From: Muricea muricata
Lineage: Eukaryota; Cnidaria; Anthozoa; Malacalcyonacea; Plexauridae
Length of the DNA stretch: 64,000 bases
Assembly (NCBI GenBank): GCA_963855995.1
Contig: OY979730.1
Location: forward strand, 7,293,300 to 7,357,299
Direction: 5' to 3'
Below the pieces are notes generated by a model. That model did no database searches. It was not told the origin of the DNA and was given only the letters and a program-made list of their open reading frames with translations. A program made the translations under genes and the position numbers. Below, piece after piece: positions 1 through 13,600 of the stretch; positions within the stretch are counted from its first letter, which is position 1, and each line of letters begins with the position of its first letter.

Positions 1-3000
1 CGTGATACTGTGTAAGACAAGGTTTCGTTTTATAACCTTTACAAACATTAATGACAAATTATACATTGGAAACTGAAATTTGAAAAAACTCCAGTATTTG
101 TTTGTAATCAGACGAGGTGAGTTTTTACATAAATTGAAAAAGATTTAACGCTTCGCTCACATCAGTTCTACTGTACGCATCTTTTCACATATTTTCCTTT
201 TATATTTTCCTATTATTTCTCTTATTCTCAAACTGGTTGTGAGTGATATAACGTTACTAAAGTATGTACCGGATATGTTGGTCTGTCTAGAAACTCAGGT
301 CACGTTCGCAAATCACGTCCCAACTGGGGCTCATGTGTAACAATCTTGTTGATTAAAGCGCCTCTGTTGAGTTCTTTAAGATGAAAACACGACCAGGTAA
401 AAATATTGCCGGGTTGTGCCAAAAAAATGCCTCAGCAGCGATCCACGGGTACGGGATCACTGCAGGGTGATTTTTCCAACTAAAGGGGCTGCATGCATAT
501 GGTTGTCAGCCAATCTGTGCTACCTCTGAGTTAAGGTTTAACGCTGGGCACTAATATAGTATTAACCAACCATTCCCGATTATTTCAAAACTACAGAAAC
601 CAAAACTGCTATAGACAAGATTTCTGAAGAAATATTTCCAGGCTTAAAATTGGAAATTTTTCTTTTGTCAAGGCTTTGGACTCTTTCAATTTGTAGGTAT
701 ATAAATGTTCAATAAAATTCACTGGGACTTCTCAAAATACATCTTTAGGTTGGACTCGACAAATATTCGAAGACATAACTAAAATATATACTAGGCCGAG
801 GATATTTGGCAACCAGAACTTCCCGTAACGTTACAAGAATGGTCATTTTATTACTGATTTCCGTAGTCGAAAACTTCCTGTTTCAAAATGGGACGCGAGC
901 ATCAACAGCGGATCTGATGAGGCAATTTATACAATCCTGGGTCAATGCAAAGCAAAATGACTTAGATATTTTAGGAAGCAACATCATTTAATGCTTTCAT
1001 TTATTAACGTCCTCGATACTTATATTTTAGAGCTCTTATACGCTCTTGTCAAGTTTGAGCTTTTAGACTGCTCTGACCTTGAACCTTTTGCGTTCCAACG
1101 TGTTCATTCGTAAGTAGATGCTGCTGCAGAAACTGCAAAGTTACAGTCGCACGGCTTTCACCTTAATACACCGGCCTCACACGGCTTCTAAATATATTAC
1201 TAATCTAAATGTGACCTCCATTGACCACCGTCTACTGCATGCGGCATGTATGGGAAGACTTACTTACAGACCCCAGTATACTACAGTACATAGCGCGAAG
1301 AAATAGCGGCATCGCTCGAGGCATCGTTATTGATAAAATTGACAATTCTGCCTCTGACATAAAATTGATCATAGGACGTGTGAAAGTCGGCTTTGTTTGA
1401 TTTTTACCTCAGGTCGGTATTTAAAAACAGTGGACAATATCGTTAAAGTATTCAATGCAGAACCAATATATTATTGCCAAGTGCATGTGTCACCTAGGTT
1501 GACCAACCGTGGCTGACATGTTCTAACACATTTGACTCTTGTCTTCAAGTGTCTTTTGTAAATCATGCATAATTTTTTATATATTAAATGTTCTCGTCGT
1601 TTTGCACTTGAAATTTAACAAACATTCATTTCAAATAAGGTTTAGTCGCGTCCGCTTGTTAACTGGTTGTACATTAGTCCTTAACTTTTATCTCTGTATA
1701 CTGAGTGTCAATTCTTTCTGAAAGGTCCAGTGTTTATTACAAGAGAGCGGCTATGAATTATCTAAGTTTACTCATGTTGAGTTGCTCTATGTGCTGTAAT
1801 ACCCTATTGTGCATGGCTGTAGGTTACAAATGAATAAAGCACATTTTCTTGAATGTATATTATTCCAATTATTTACTTTATGTTCTATACACACTACTGA
1901 CAATTTGCTCGTCTCAATCTGGCTTACCAAATTACACTAAATTAAGTTTTTTGAACCGCAGTTAGTTTGAGACACACTTGTGTCATATTAGGATTGTATA
2001 TGATCTATATTCTTGAGAACTTCGTCATGTTAAACACAGCCATTAGGCGGGACTATGAGAGGTCTGTCAAACGCAACCCAATATCGAAACACAATGACTG
2101 CTGTAGTTTTTTGCGACAACAGAAACTCATTTTACTAAATTTGGGGGGCATAGTTTCGTAGATAACTCAGTGTTGAGTCCTTGTTGTTATAGTAACAGAT
2201 TCTAGAATGAAACGAAAACCAACAAAAAGCAAAAATCCGATATATCAGGCTTAATTTAGGCTTTTATCGATTGTGCTAGTAAAGGAGCACAATATGCAGT
2301 AGCAGTGCCCTGTTGGGTTTTATTGCTGGGTTTTCAATTGTGGTATTGAAAAATACAAAAGTATATTTTGCGAAATCAAAGTGGTAAAAAAAACTACGCT
2401 GGTAAAAAAGACTACGCTAGTACAATCGATGAAATCAAGCTCCCTATGCCAACGATGCTGCGCCCACACGCTATTGTGTAAAAGCTATAGTCTGCATGAG
2501 CGGTTCCGTATATTCAGTGTATATTATCAAATGTTCTTCACCCACTCAGCTAGGTCTGCATTAATTATTAGTCTAGCTCCCCGCCTAAATCCTTTCATGC
2601 TTTCAAAATGGTATACTTTGTTAGGCTGGAGTCATTTTATTGTTTGAGATCACCTGCGGTTTTAATCAAACACACTTTATGTGCAGCATATTGTGGTCTA
2701 TATACCGACATTTGTCACATAAAGAGTGTGAAAGTATTTTATAATTTAAATGTGTAGTAATTTTTTGAACTTTAAAATACATATTTAAAAAAAAATGGCC
2801 ACAAAAATTCTACCCAGGGCCTGCGTTCACCAATTTTACATATTGCATACTCTCATATTCAGATTACTTTCATTTGCTGGTATGGGTAAAAGCTTGGCTG
2901 TGCTTATGAATTCCGACAGTGACATTTTACTCCGACTGTGACATTCTATTCTATCCAATAGCTTGCTCTCATTTTGCTTCAAATGTTTGGGTGATTATGA

Positions 3001-5773
3001 ATGTTGTTAGAGTTGATCTTCCTGATGAGAAGAGTCCTTAAGTGTAAGAGTTCCTTAAGTGTAAAAGAAATGGAAGTATCAAACGTTCATGCAATTACAT
3101 TAATATTTAAAAATTTTCGATTAGTTCTTGTCTGTAATTACTGATTTTCGCTGTCAGCCCAATTGTCGGTAACATTTTAATGTCTGAGGCAAGTCCTTCA
3201 CACCTTCACGCCATCCCCGGCATTTGTAGCCATTATACAATCAGTGGGAAGCCTTTATTCAATTTTGTGAAGGCCACCTTGAGTAGAAAGAATTCGGTTA
3301 CATTATTATGAAAATATTTCCAATGACTAATTGCCTTTCTTTTAACCCTGCATTGCCAAGCGAGTATATGGAGGTACGTTTGTTCTTTTTATAACCGTGA
3401 TGTTACATCACAAACATTTGGCTTAAGCCCCACGTTTTATGCAAATCAAAGCAAATAAAAATTTTGTTAATTCCGTATGAAAACTTTATATCAACTTTGA
3501 TTAGTGGTTGAGTTTGACTGATTTGTTAACAGAAATAAAGCGATAGAATTAAGGAATAAAGAATACATTTATCATCGCAATGTATTTTATACTTACGTGC
3601 TGGAATGTCACAATTCAAGGACTCGCCACATGGAATGAGGCAGTTATAGTGGCACAAAATTAAAAAGTTAAGAATGTTTGATTAAGTGGAGGAATAAGTT
3701 ATGATTCCCAATTCTGTTTTACAACAGTCTGCTATTAGACTTCTCTTGTCAATACCTATATATGCTTGAATAATGGAATCGAAATCTATTACATCAGAAT
3801 CATAATTTAAAAACTTTGACACTCGCACAAGGTGTACTCAAGTGCTGATGCAATATTTTTGCTCATTGATGGCAAAATTTGAAATGTGTCGTTTTTACCC
3901 GTCTTCGTCCCATCATATACGCCATATGTATTAAGAATCGTGTACGACACAATTGCTACTAGCAGATGCCAGCTCTTGGGATGTTGGGATGCAGTTTGCT
4001 AGAGCATTCACCATATTAATATAGCAGCACATAACTTCTAGAAGAAACAGATTACAACTGCATGCCAAATCAATCCCATGCTGGCCAGATACATCGGTGG
4101 CACCACTTCGTGCTATTACTGTTGATGGGAAGCATGCACTTTTGTGAAGCTTTGTTTTTTTTTATTTGTCCACCACGCTTTGTGTGAGCTACTAATACAC
4201 TTTACATGAGCAATGTACAATTTTAATTGTTCGGAACTAAACATTATTTTATTGGTGCACTGATGTACGATAGCTGCAGTTGTATAGCAGCCCTCGAGCA
4301 ACAAAGATGCAGCTCCTATATAGCAACAGGGTAGAAATGGGTTCTATAGTAAGTCAGTAAATACTTCAGTGACTCAGCTTTGTCAAAAAAATAACTCCGT
4401 TTAATATAGCAGAAACTTCAAGCTAAAAAAGAAATGAAACTATTAAAAATATATGATAAATTTTTTCATGATAATTCTTCTATGAGCACATTATCGCCGT
4501 TGCTATCACCTTCCTAAGGAGTGAGTAAGGACCAGGTTGAGAAGCGCATATGCTCTCAAGCTTTATTTATCAACCAGAATTTGTGTTGAATGTGATATGA
4601 GCCACGTTGAATAACATAAAACCTTTGCCTTGATTTTCTCGGCTTGAACAACATCTATAAGTTATCTTCATTAATAAACTAACAAGATGGATATAAGTTA
4701 AAAATAGGTTGTTTTTGAAGCCATTAAAAATACTCGAAGGTCGTATTTTATCGGATATAAAATGCTCGACGTAAGATTGACACACCTACTTGTGTTTGAT
4801 TGCGAGCTAGTATTTTAAATAGTTTTAAAAACGATCCATTTTATATCCATCTTCTCAGCGAAAGAATTTTCAATATAAATGTTGTATAAGCCGAGAAATT
4901 TGAGGCAAATTACGTTTTGTGAAAATCCACGTGTGTTTTATCACATTTTAAGACTACTTCACGGCTATGATTTCCTTTGTGTTTTGCTCATGAATTTCAC
5001 CAATAATTGAAATACTTATAATACATTACGCCCCAGGAATCTAAATCTGACAGGTAATATAGAGCCACACAGGGAATTCTAACTTGTCACCATCACACAA
5101 AATTTTAGACTTGGCAACGAATCATTTCATATTACATTCAAAAAACTCTTCTGCTATCGAATTTAAAGTAACCGATGCTAGTGTACGCCTGTACGAGTCA
5201 CTGTGGTCAAAGTTGAAAACAAACATGTTTTTATTTTGTCTGAACTTCCATATCAACTATACAATAAACAATATAAAAAACAATACTTTGTTACTAATCT
5301 TATTATATTAACTGATTACTTGCCTTTGGCATCCTGCACGTTAAAACACGTTTCAGTTGAATCATAAATTGACAATTTTTTGAGAGATTTCCTATCTATT
5401 GCTCCAGTGTACAAATAATGGTCAGCATAGGCGGTTGTGTTCAACTATCTCATGGATAAAAGATCCATAAAGAATTTAGCCATGTTGGATAATTAATTAT
5501 GTTTATGCCGAATTAAACTTTCCAGATTACATCACAAGCATGCTCTGTAAACCCCATTGAGTAAACCCATGCAAATTAATGTATATCAGATACAAACCCT
5601 GTAACAGAACTGAATACCACGGCCGCTCGTATTGTGAACTTTGGCATATTACATCGATACATTGTACTTGACTGCAACGACGTGTAAAACCCAAATACTA
5701 CGATATTGCTACGATATTCCACTTACCGTACGTGGAATGCAGTTATTACTGTATCCTTCACAGTCGCGAGGCC
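1..5773. other. intergenic DNA, no supported gene
   Basis: Open frames here are all under about 90 codons, show no protein family I recognise, and are not linked by plausible splice sites. The DNA is AT-rich with no obvious tandem array. A short direct duplication sits near 3035-3065. I see no tRNA or rRNA. Confidence 0.6.
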
Positions 5774-5879
5774 AGCCCGACAATTTGGTCATGCTATGCG
5801 ATTATTATCATTATTCATTTCTTTAGAAATGGTCTATAAACACTGAAAAATTTGCATTTGCATGACCAAATGTCGGGCT
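5774..5879. repeat. small foldback (palindromic MITE-like) element
   Basis: The left arm at 5774-5794 (AGCCCGACAATTTGGTCATGC, less its last base) is repeated in inverted form at 5860-5879 with one base missing. A loop of about 65 bp separates the arms. Flanking bases are also partly complementary, so the stem may be a little longer. No clear target-site duplication was found. It is probably a relic of a non-autonomous transposon. Confidence 0.6.
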
Positions 5880-6736
5880 CGCTTCGCCTCTGATCCTTTA
5901 TGTTGTTTAGAGGTATATTACCCCTTGTCTGACAGTGAGGAAACGAAGTGAAACTAGTGTATAGCTCTATCAATGATAACCAGTTCGTCTTTTCACGTTC
6001 TAACAATTCATATTTCTTAGTGCTACACTATTGTTATAGAAAAAAACTGTAGTACCTCGAAACAAGCTGTAGTGTTTGCGCGATGGAAGTAAACAGGAAG
6101 TACTCTTCTATTTGACAACACACACTTGTACAAAATTTTTACTCACTGCAAAAGAACAATGGCATGATGACAGACCGTTTGAAGGTTTTCGTAAAGTCAA
6201 TAAATCTTCAGTGGTGTTGACAAATCATTTGCAATCATTCACATGATTTTAAATCGATCTCCGGATACGCCTGTCAACATTTAGCAGTATGACTCGCCTA
6301 AAAAAATCTCCGGTTCTGAACTGGTGAAACCAGATTATCGCTTCTTAAGTGTTCGCTATTTTTATTTTATAAATTAACATTCGTGATCCAGGTCAAGGGT
6401 TCATTTCAGCTTATTGCCATAATTGAAGATTTTTTATCAGCTCTAATTAATCAATTTTCTGTTGATAATATAAATCGTGTGACTGTTGAAAGTATAATGC
6501 CAATAGTAAAAGCTCTAATACTTCTTATATGTAAATGTGGGAATTTGTGCTATTTCACGTGATTGAAGTATATACGAGTGAACCCTATATTAGACTGGAG
6601 CGACAACGTGGCTGTCATTTTGTCAACTAGTAAACATACCGAAGGCTTTGTGTCAGGAAATAGAAATTCAAGTAAATATACCACATGAGAGTGTATAGAC
6701 CAATATCACAATGATAATGTATATATTGGTGAGACA

Positions 6737-6939
6737 CAGTGGCGGATCTAGCGTAAGTCAAAATAAATTACCACAGCTCATTCTAGGATATATTTACATT
6801 TTAAAATACCTTCAAAGCAACTTCATTGGTTAGATTTTATTCTTTTGAAATTCATAACCTATGACATTGTTATAAAGTTATTTTGAATTTAAAATTGAGC
6901 TGCTATAATTTATTTTGACTTACCCTGGATTCGCCACTG
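6737..6939 (+). mobile_element. hAT-type MITE, family A copy 1 (203 bp)
   Basis: Termini begin CAGTGGCGGATCTAGCG and end GGATTCGCCACTG, forming terminal inverted repeats. The element is flanked on both sides by an exact 8-bp duplication, GTGAGACA (6729-6736 and 6940-6947). An 8-bp duplication with CAGTG...CACTG ends is typical of hAT transposons. There is no coding capacity, so it is non-autonomous. A second copy of the same length lies inverted at 21180-21382. Confidence 0.93.
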
Positions 6940-6947
6940 GTGAGACA

Positions 6948-9919
6948 AAGTTGTTTTTTCTCTCCCTCACTAATGTGTTGTGAACAGATAGCCTTGCAGA
7001 AACGCTTAATTGTTTGTCATGACACAAGCGCAGACCGTGGGGAGGGGCTTGGATTTGGGACGAACAATAACTATATGTATCTTTGCATGAAATTTTCCAA
7101 AAGGAAGATTTTCATGTCCAAATATAATCATTGTGCCATGATTCAGTACAATAGAGAAGAAGAGCTTGATAAATCCCCCCATTTACGCAAGGGAAACTTA
7201 TAAGAGACGGATCTGTACATATGCTACATTTGAATCATTAGAAGGTTTTATTCCTGTCGTACTTACTGAGTTGATAAAAAATCATTGAAATTTCGGCTGT
7301 TTATATGCAATATTCTATGGGGTTAAAATCAGAAAAACCTTATTTTCAACACAAGAAATTTAGCTAGAAATTCCCCATCTCGTATTTTCAGGCGTTTTTG
7401 TATGTGCGAATGCAAATGTATTCTTTGTCGTCTACGTGCATGATGTAAGTTGTAACTTTAACTGTTAGCTTGTGGCCAATCACCGAATGCATAAATTAAA
7501 TTGAGCGAATGGAGGAGAATGTAGCTAACTTTAAGATGACGTAATGCTTAATGATCACTGACTATTTTGAATGTTTTAACAGGAGTGACACTTCCACTTT
7601 CCAATATGGCGACTGAAGTCATGAGACTAGTAAACGTTGATTGAATATAAAGACTGTTCGGGTAATTTATCACTCATTATCAGCGACTTATATAACAGAT
7701 TGTTATACTTTTATTAAAAGATATTTTTATGTACAGTAGATGACTGCATTTAATTAGCCGATAACTTTTTACAAAAAACGAATTACAGAGCAAAATATAG
7801 TAAACAGTTCTGGTAAGGTACGGTAATTGTACGTGATAAATGAATCATCACTGAATAGCCGGCAAAGTCATTCATTTTTAAAACAACATCATTCTCACAC
7901 CGACCCTTTATTTAAGAAATTTATCTTTTTAAAATTTGATAACATTAATTAAGAGGTTTACAGCTGGGTCAGTCTATATTTTGCTGGAAGTGTTATTCTA
8001 CTAGATTATTTAAAAATGTGGTTACTCTTGATGCTGATAAATATGATTATATAGTGTGTAACGAAGGAGTCCACATAGTATAAGTTTTAATATATATTTT
8101 CACCTTAATTAAATACGTTTTTCTTGATTTATGCATATATTGTATACAGTACTATCGAATCAAATTCCAATTATTCAGTCAATAATATTTCCCTAATTTG
8201 GTTTTCTGGCTTGTTCTCACGATAAGACATTTGAGAATAATTGATTCAAAATTCGCACTCGCAGACACAAGCATGTATGTATACCTATGTATTTAATGTC
8301 TTTCCCACTCTTTTTTATGGGCTTGAACGAAGATTTTTGAACAAAGCCGAAATTCTAGTCATTTCTTGTGCAAATAGTTGCTAAGTTGTATTTAAATTGA
8401 AATCTCAGATTTACGCAAAACTGCATGGCCTGTCTGCTTTCAGCCTATTTTTGCTTTAAAGATGCAACAAAGGCAGTGCATAAGTAACGATCGCGCATGC
8501 AGTTATTTAAGTTTTTTAGGAACACTAGCAAATACACACAAGTCATGTGATAGATGCAGACATGCAGTCAAGTTATGCTACCCAAAAGCACATTAAAAGT
8601 CACACTATTGCCAACGGCAACGTAACATCTTCCTGGGGGTCAAAATGGCGGCCGTATTAACATTTGTGATAGTAAAGCCAATATAAAATCAATATATTGT
8701 TTGACTATAGTTTCGTGTCAAGGCTTGCATCCTTATGTCTTGTCATATTTATATAAAAAATTGAGAAAATATCTTATATCCTTGCTTTTAGTATTGATGT
8801 GTGTACGCTTCGAACGACATTTCCCGGGGAGTTCATGCACTCTTTATGTATAAGGTCCAATGAATAGAAAAATAGGCTTGAAGCTCGGCATATTATACTT
8901 CATTACATTCAGCGGATATATGAATTCACACTAGTTAGTTAATGCATTAATTTTGTTTTGCGGTATAGTTTCACAAATAACTGAATATCTTTTAAGGCAA
9001 AAAATGGATGGATACAATGCTACAAGCGAAGATTTCTGGCTTTGAAAGATTTTTTTTAATTGAAGTGCATTTTCATCTTTTTATTATATGCAAGACAAAA
9101 TGAAATAATTTAAGTGAACACTATGAACCAGCCGCCATCTTTAATTATCAATTGTTGCCACAGTTAAACAATAAACATGTTCTTCTCGCGCTAAGAGTGT
9201 GCATATTGTACTTTTTGTATGCTTATATAGCCTTGATTTGTAGCCTAGAATGATCGCGGGTAAGAATGAAAAGTTATAAGAAATGAGGGCCTCTATTTTG
9301 AGACTGTATACGGTTGAATAGTAAAGTTCACAAAGTAAACATTCCGCAACTAAAGAATTCTGGATTGGTTTCGAGATATGGAAAATTTTAGAGAAATTTA
9401 AGATTGTGCCCATCTTATGGTAGTTTCCGGGAATGCATTGGAAGCCTAACGTACACGTATTAAGTGAAAAAACTCCCTATATATGTTTGAAAGTTCCTAC
9501 TTATAATGGTTACGGAATATATGGCTGATAATTAATTTACAGAGTATAGAGTATATTTTGTTGTCTTAAATAATAGGTAATTCAATCATATTTCGTTTTA
9601 AGCTAAACTACAGGAATCATGCACAGTTAAGCTGACCAAACTGGTTTGATTGAATAATATTTGATGTAGCTACTAAACAAGAAATTTGAACCAGATTGAG
9701 ACAGGTTGCATATATGGAAACTATATGGAAATATAACATCGTCGTCGTGCACATGTCGAAAATATATGCAAACCCAAAAATATTATTATTAGAATTGCTT
9801 AAGTAACAGAAGCAAATCTCGTGATTATAAGAAGTGTTAATAAACGGAAACAGTACATTAAACTGCGTTTTGATAGGAACTGTCAATTGACAATTGGGCA
9901 CTTGGCGTGATTTACATCA
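6948..9919. other. intergenic DNA, no supported gene
   Basis: The only open frames are short, low-complexity ones of up to about 90 codons on either strand, without recognisable domains or splice structure. I see nothing further in this stretch. Confidence 0.55.
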
Positions 9920-10055
9920 CGGGGTCATCCACATGATTCTGTGGTGATTCCCCTCTGAACGCAAACATTTCCATATACGGTTTGAAATCTTGTGTTATAA
10001 AAGATGTTTGTGTAGAGGAATCCCCACGTGTACAAAACACATGACATTATCCCGT
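9920..10055. repeat. imperfect foldback element
   Basis: The left arm (GGATGACCCCG on the opposite strand, then GATTCCCCTCT and GCAAACATTT) is matched in inverse order by AAAGATGTTTGTG, AGAGGAATCCCC and ATCCCG at the right. The arms are about 55-60 bp with several mismatches. No target-site duplication is visible. It is probably an old MITE. Confidence 0.45.
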
Positions 10056-10510
10056 TAAGAATTATTATGAGACTATAAGTCGACATGTATCCTAGGTCTG
10101 TGCCAAAAACCAGTACAAACCCAATAATGGCATATCCGGGCTTGAAAGGTTAACCTTTCAAATTTGCGAGATCTCGTTGTTCTAGCAACATTTTTATGAT
10201 GATTACTATAGAGATGGGCGAGGTTGTATATATTCCACTTGCATACAACTCAAAACATATCAATTTTTTCTATATTCTAATGACCAAGCGGTAGTTTTTT
10301 CATTTTCACTTTATTAAAATTTCACAGCACATGCCAACTGCATGCTAAAGACCGCTGTGGGTAATACTATATATAACTAAATGCAAATCTTTATTAAAGA
10401 CATGAGTTATTTGAGAACTCTGCCACGGTCATGCTTAAAGCTTGTACTTATCCAGAATATTAATGTGCAAATAATGGCGTCAAACTAAACTAAATTTACG
10501 CTGACGATAG

Positions 10511-10612
10511 CAAATAATGATACTATCGATAACAAATAATGATACTATCATACTATTATATAAAATGAATAGCAAATAATGATACTATCATACTATTATA
10601 TAAAATGAAATA
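10511..10612. repeat. tandem repeat, 40-bp period, about 2.5 copies
   Basis: The unit beginning CAAATAATGATACTATCATA occurs at 10533-10572 and 10573-10612. A partial, slightly diverged copy lies at 10511-10532. The repeat is AT-rich and non-coding. Confidence 0.85.
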
Positions 10613-13600
10613 CTACAGTAGAGATTGACAATATGACAGAGTAGAACAGGGTATATAGTTTTAGTGGAGAAATGTACATTAGTACAAAGTCTATAAAGCC
10701 TGTTTCTATCATCACATATGATCGTTAACATGTCGCAGAATAGACTGTATAACCACTCTGCCTCTGGTTCAAATTTTTGAGATGTCATCGGGATATATGA
10801 GCTCAAGCGGTATTGTTTTGTTTTAAATGGCTATGACACAAAGAGAACTCGATAAACATGTTAAATCGAATGATTAGATTGATAAAGCTGCAGTTAGGAT
10901 AGAAACTTGCGGATCTCAGTTACCATATCAAAGGTAAAGAACCTTCGGAACTTTCCTGTAAACTGAAAAGATATGTGCATGTCGCTCATCACAAATGAAC
11001 GCTAATCAACATTTTGATGACCGTCCAATTCAGAAGTATTCACACGTATATTCTTTCATGAATAAGAAACAAATGAAATCTCTCAATAAATAGATTCGAT
11101 ATCACAATCGTGCTGAACGCTATACATAGCTACATTTTAAGATACATTATAATTATGTATAATTATGACAACAATACGACGACATCATGAGAAATAAGGC
11201 TCTTGCAACAGTGACCAATACAGTGACCCTCACTGGCGTGCCCCACAATGACTTTGTTATTGCCAGTTGGTGATTTTCAAAACATGACTTTTGTTAGTTT
11301 ATTTTCACAGGGTGATCAACGACCGATCACATTAAAAGGTTGTAAGGCAAAACATTTCAATTATAATATTGAATTTTGTAACTAACGTGTGTACATATAT
11401 TTGAACTTCTGTCATACATCATGTAAAATTACAACGCATTAATTCAGTTTTATCAAATGCAAAGCGATATTTTAGTAGGAAACCGACGTTGCCAGTGTCC
11501 ACAGTGCACACGAAAGATATTAGGTATAGAATCTTTCGCTACCTGAAACGATATATAAACTATGAGGGGATTCGACGTTTACTAAAGCGAAGGTCCTTGC
11601 CGGGAGTTAAAAGTGGGGGTCGTGTTTTTTTCCCGACCCCCCTCCCCCACTACAAACTTCCAAACGAATGCCTTTCGCCCCGAAATTAACGTAGAATTCT
11701 GTTTATATTATTTCGGTAGTAAAAGATTCCATATTTTTGGCAGAAGTTGTTTACCATAAGCGATGAAGATAGCTCATGTGTATGCAATAAATTAATATAC
11801 TTGTTGGGGACACATTTGCATTAAAAGATTGTAACGATAAGCCGTTGCCAAATTGCATTGTTCATATGTAGTTGATTAGATAGAAGTCCGTATTTTATCA
11901 ACTTGATCAATATTTTTTGTGTATGCATGATTAATTGCTTCATATGTGCATCACATCGCATGCACGAGGGAATTAGCTTTGCCGGTGCCTACATTACTCT
12001 ACAACTTCTAAGATAAACGAATAGCATGCGTGCATGTCGGATATTACTCGGCAATAGACTCCATATTAAATTGAAACAATAGCTTGGTTGACATCATGAC
12101 GTTTCACTTGAACTTGACGTTTAAGTGCCAGTCTCTTTCTATTGTTCTTGACAGCGCGGTTGAAAGCATTTCGCCAGGAATGTACAGAGATTTATCTTTT
12201 CACTTTGGTTTGAAAATTGTTGTTGTGGTTTATCAACTCATAACCGAGCTTGTATATTCTGGGCCGGATAAAAAACTGTTTACGATATTCCATATAGTAA
12301 ATGTGCGCCATCTAAGCCCATCTTGACTTCACCCTAACGGGTCATGTGACGGGTCTTTTTACCTGGAGTTATTGTTCTAAAGCATTAAGAAGGGTATTCT
12401 AATCGGTCGATTATAACCGGTCAACACAGCAATGTAATAATAATGAAACAGTTTGAAATTGCCCGATTTCAATCAGCTGATAGATTATTTGATAAATTTT
12501 AGATTTCTCGACAGGAAAAGAATTTTTTAACCCCTTTCGGGATAAAATGTCCTTGCAGTTCACTAGAATTCTCTCGTTTTTCTCGACTAGGGAAAGGCAT
12601 TGTCTATTGCCGATATTCTCATTAACCGATATTCTCTTAGGCCATGAAAATGCAGATAGAATGCTATTGAATTGTTCGCAGATTAGAGATGCAATTGTAC
12701 AGTAATGCATTGCTTGATTTCCTGACAATCTTAACAGTAATCCCTTGAAGTTTCAAGTCACTAGATACTACCTAATGAATTGACTTCCAGCTAGTCCAGC
12801 ATTTATCGACAAGGATCTGTCTATATGGTCGAGATTTGCAGGGACGTGAGAGCTAGGATGATTTGATACAGTAAAACACTAAGTCGCGGTTCAAATTGAT
12901 CAAAACTGTATCACAATCGTCATACACCTTATTCTTACGTATATAGCCATCAATCACTGAATGTATTTCTAGTGAATTAAACTGGTATAGATCACATGCA
13001 CAGAAACGAGCCAACAATGCACAAATTACGATTAAGTTCGAACGAAATTTCCTAAAGGAAATGACAATTGTAAATTGTCTGCGTTTCAAGTGTATTTAAA
13101 ATCTTTTATATCCCTCGCCGCCAGGGTACGCGCCACGCTGTAACTAAATATATACGTAGTTGACCATGAGGTATAGACACAATAGCTGAACGTGTGTATG
13201 GGCGGATATTTGGCAGTAAAAAAAACGGAACAGATCGACCTCATTTTCGACAAATTGGGAAAATAAAGTTCCCTCGTGACTATGAGATATCACGCTTGAC
13301 CATGAATGATTCCAATTTTGGCTTCAAATGTCAAACCCAACCCTTTCTTGTCAGTAAATTGGATAAGCTCTTTGCTTCCATTCATATTGTCTAATTGAAC
13401 CTGATTTGGCAGCAGTTATTATTTAATTAGTTTCGGAGTGAAGTTTGGAAGTGTACCAAATTGATCGGTCATTATAAGGAAGTATGCCCTTAACAGATGT
13501 CAGCTACTGCATTAATTCCATACTGGCTAATGTACCAATAGCGAGTGTGACCCTTTGATATAAATTTCAAGGAACTGGTTAGTGCTATCGTTATTAAAAA

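Noticed and set aside
12411..12728. 105-codon - strand frame
   Set aside because: No domain, no neighbouring exons, and AT-rich codon content like the surrounding non-coding DNA.
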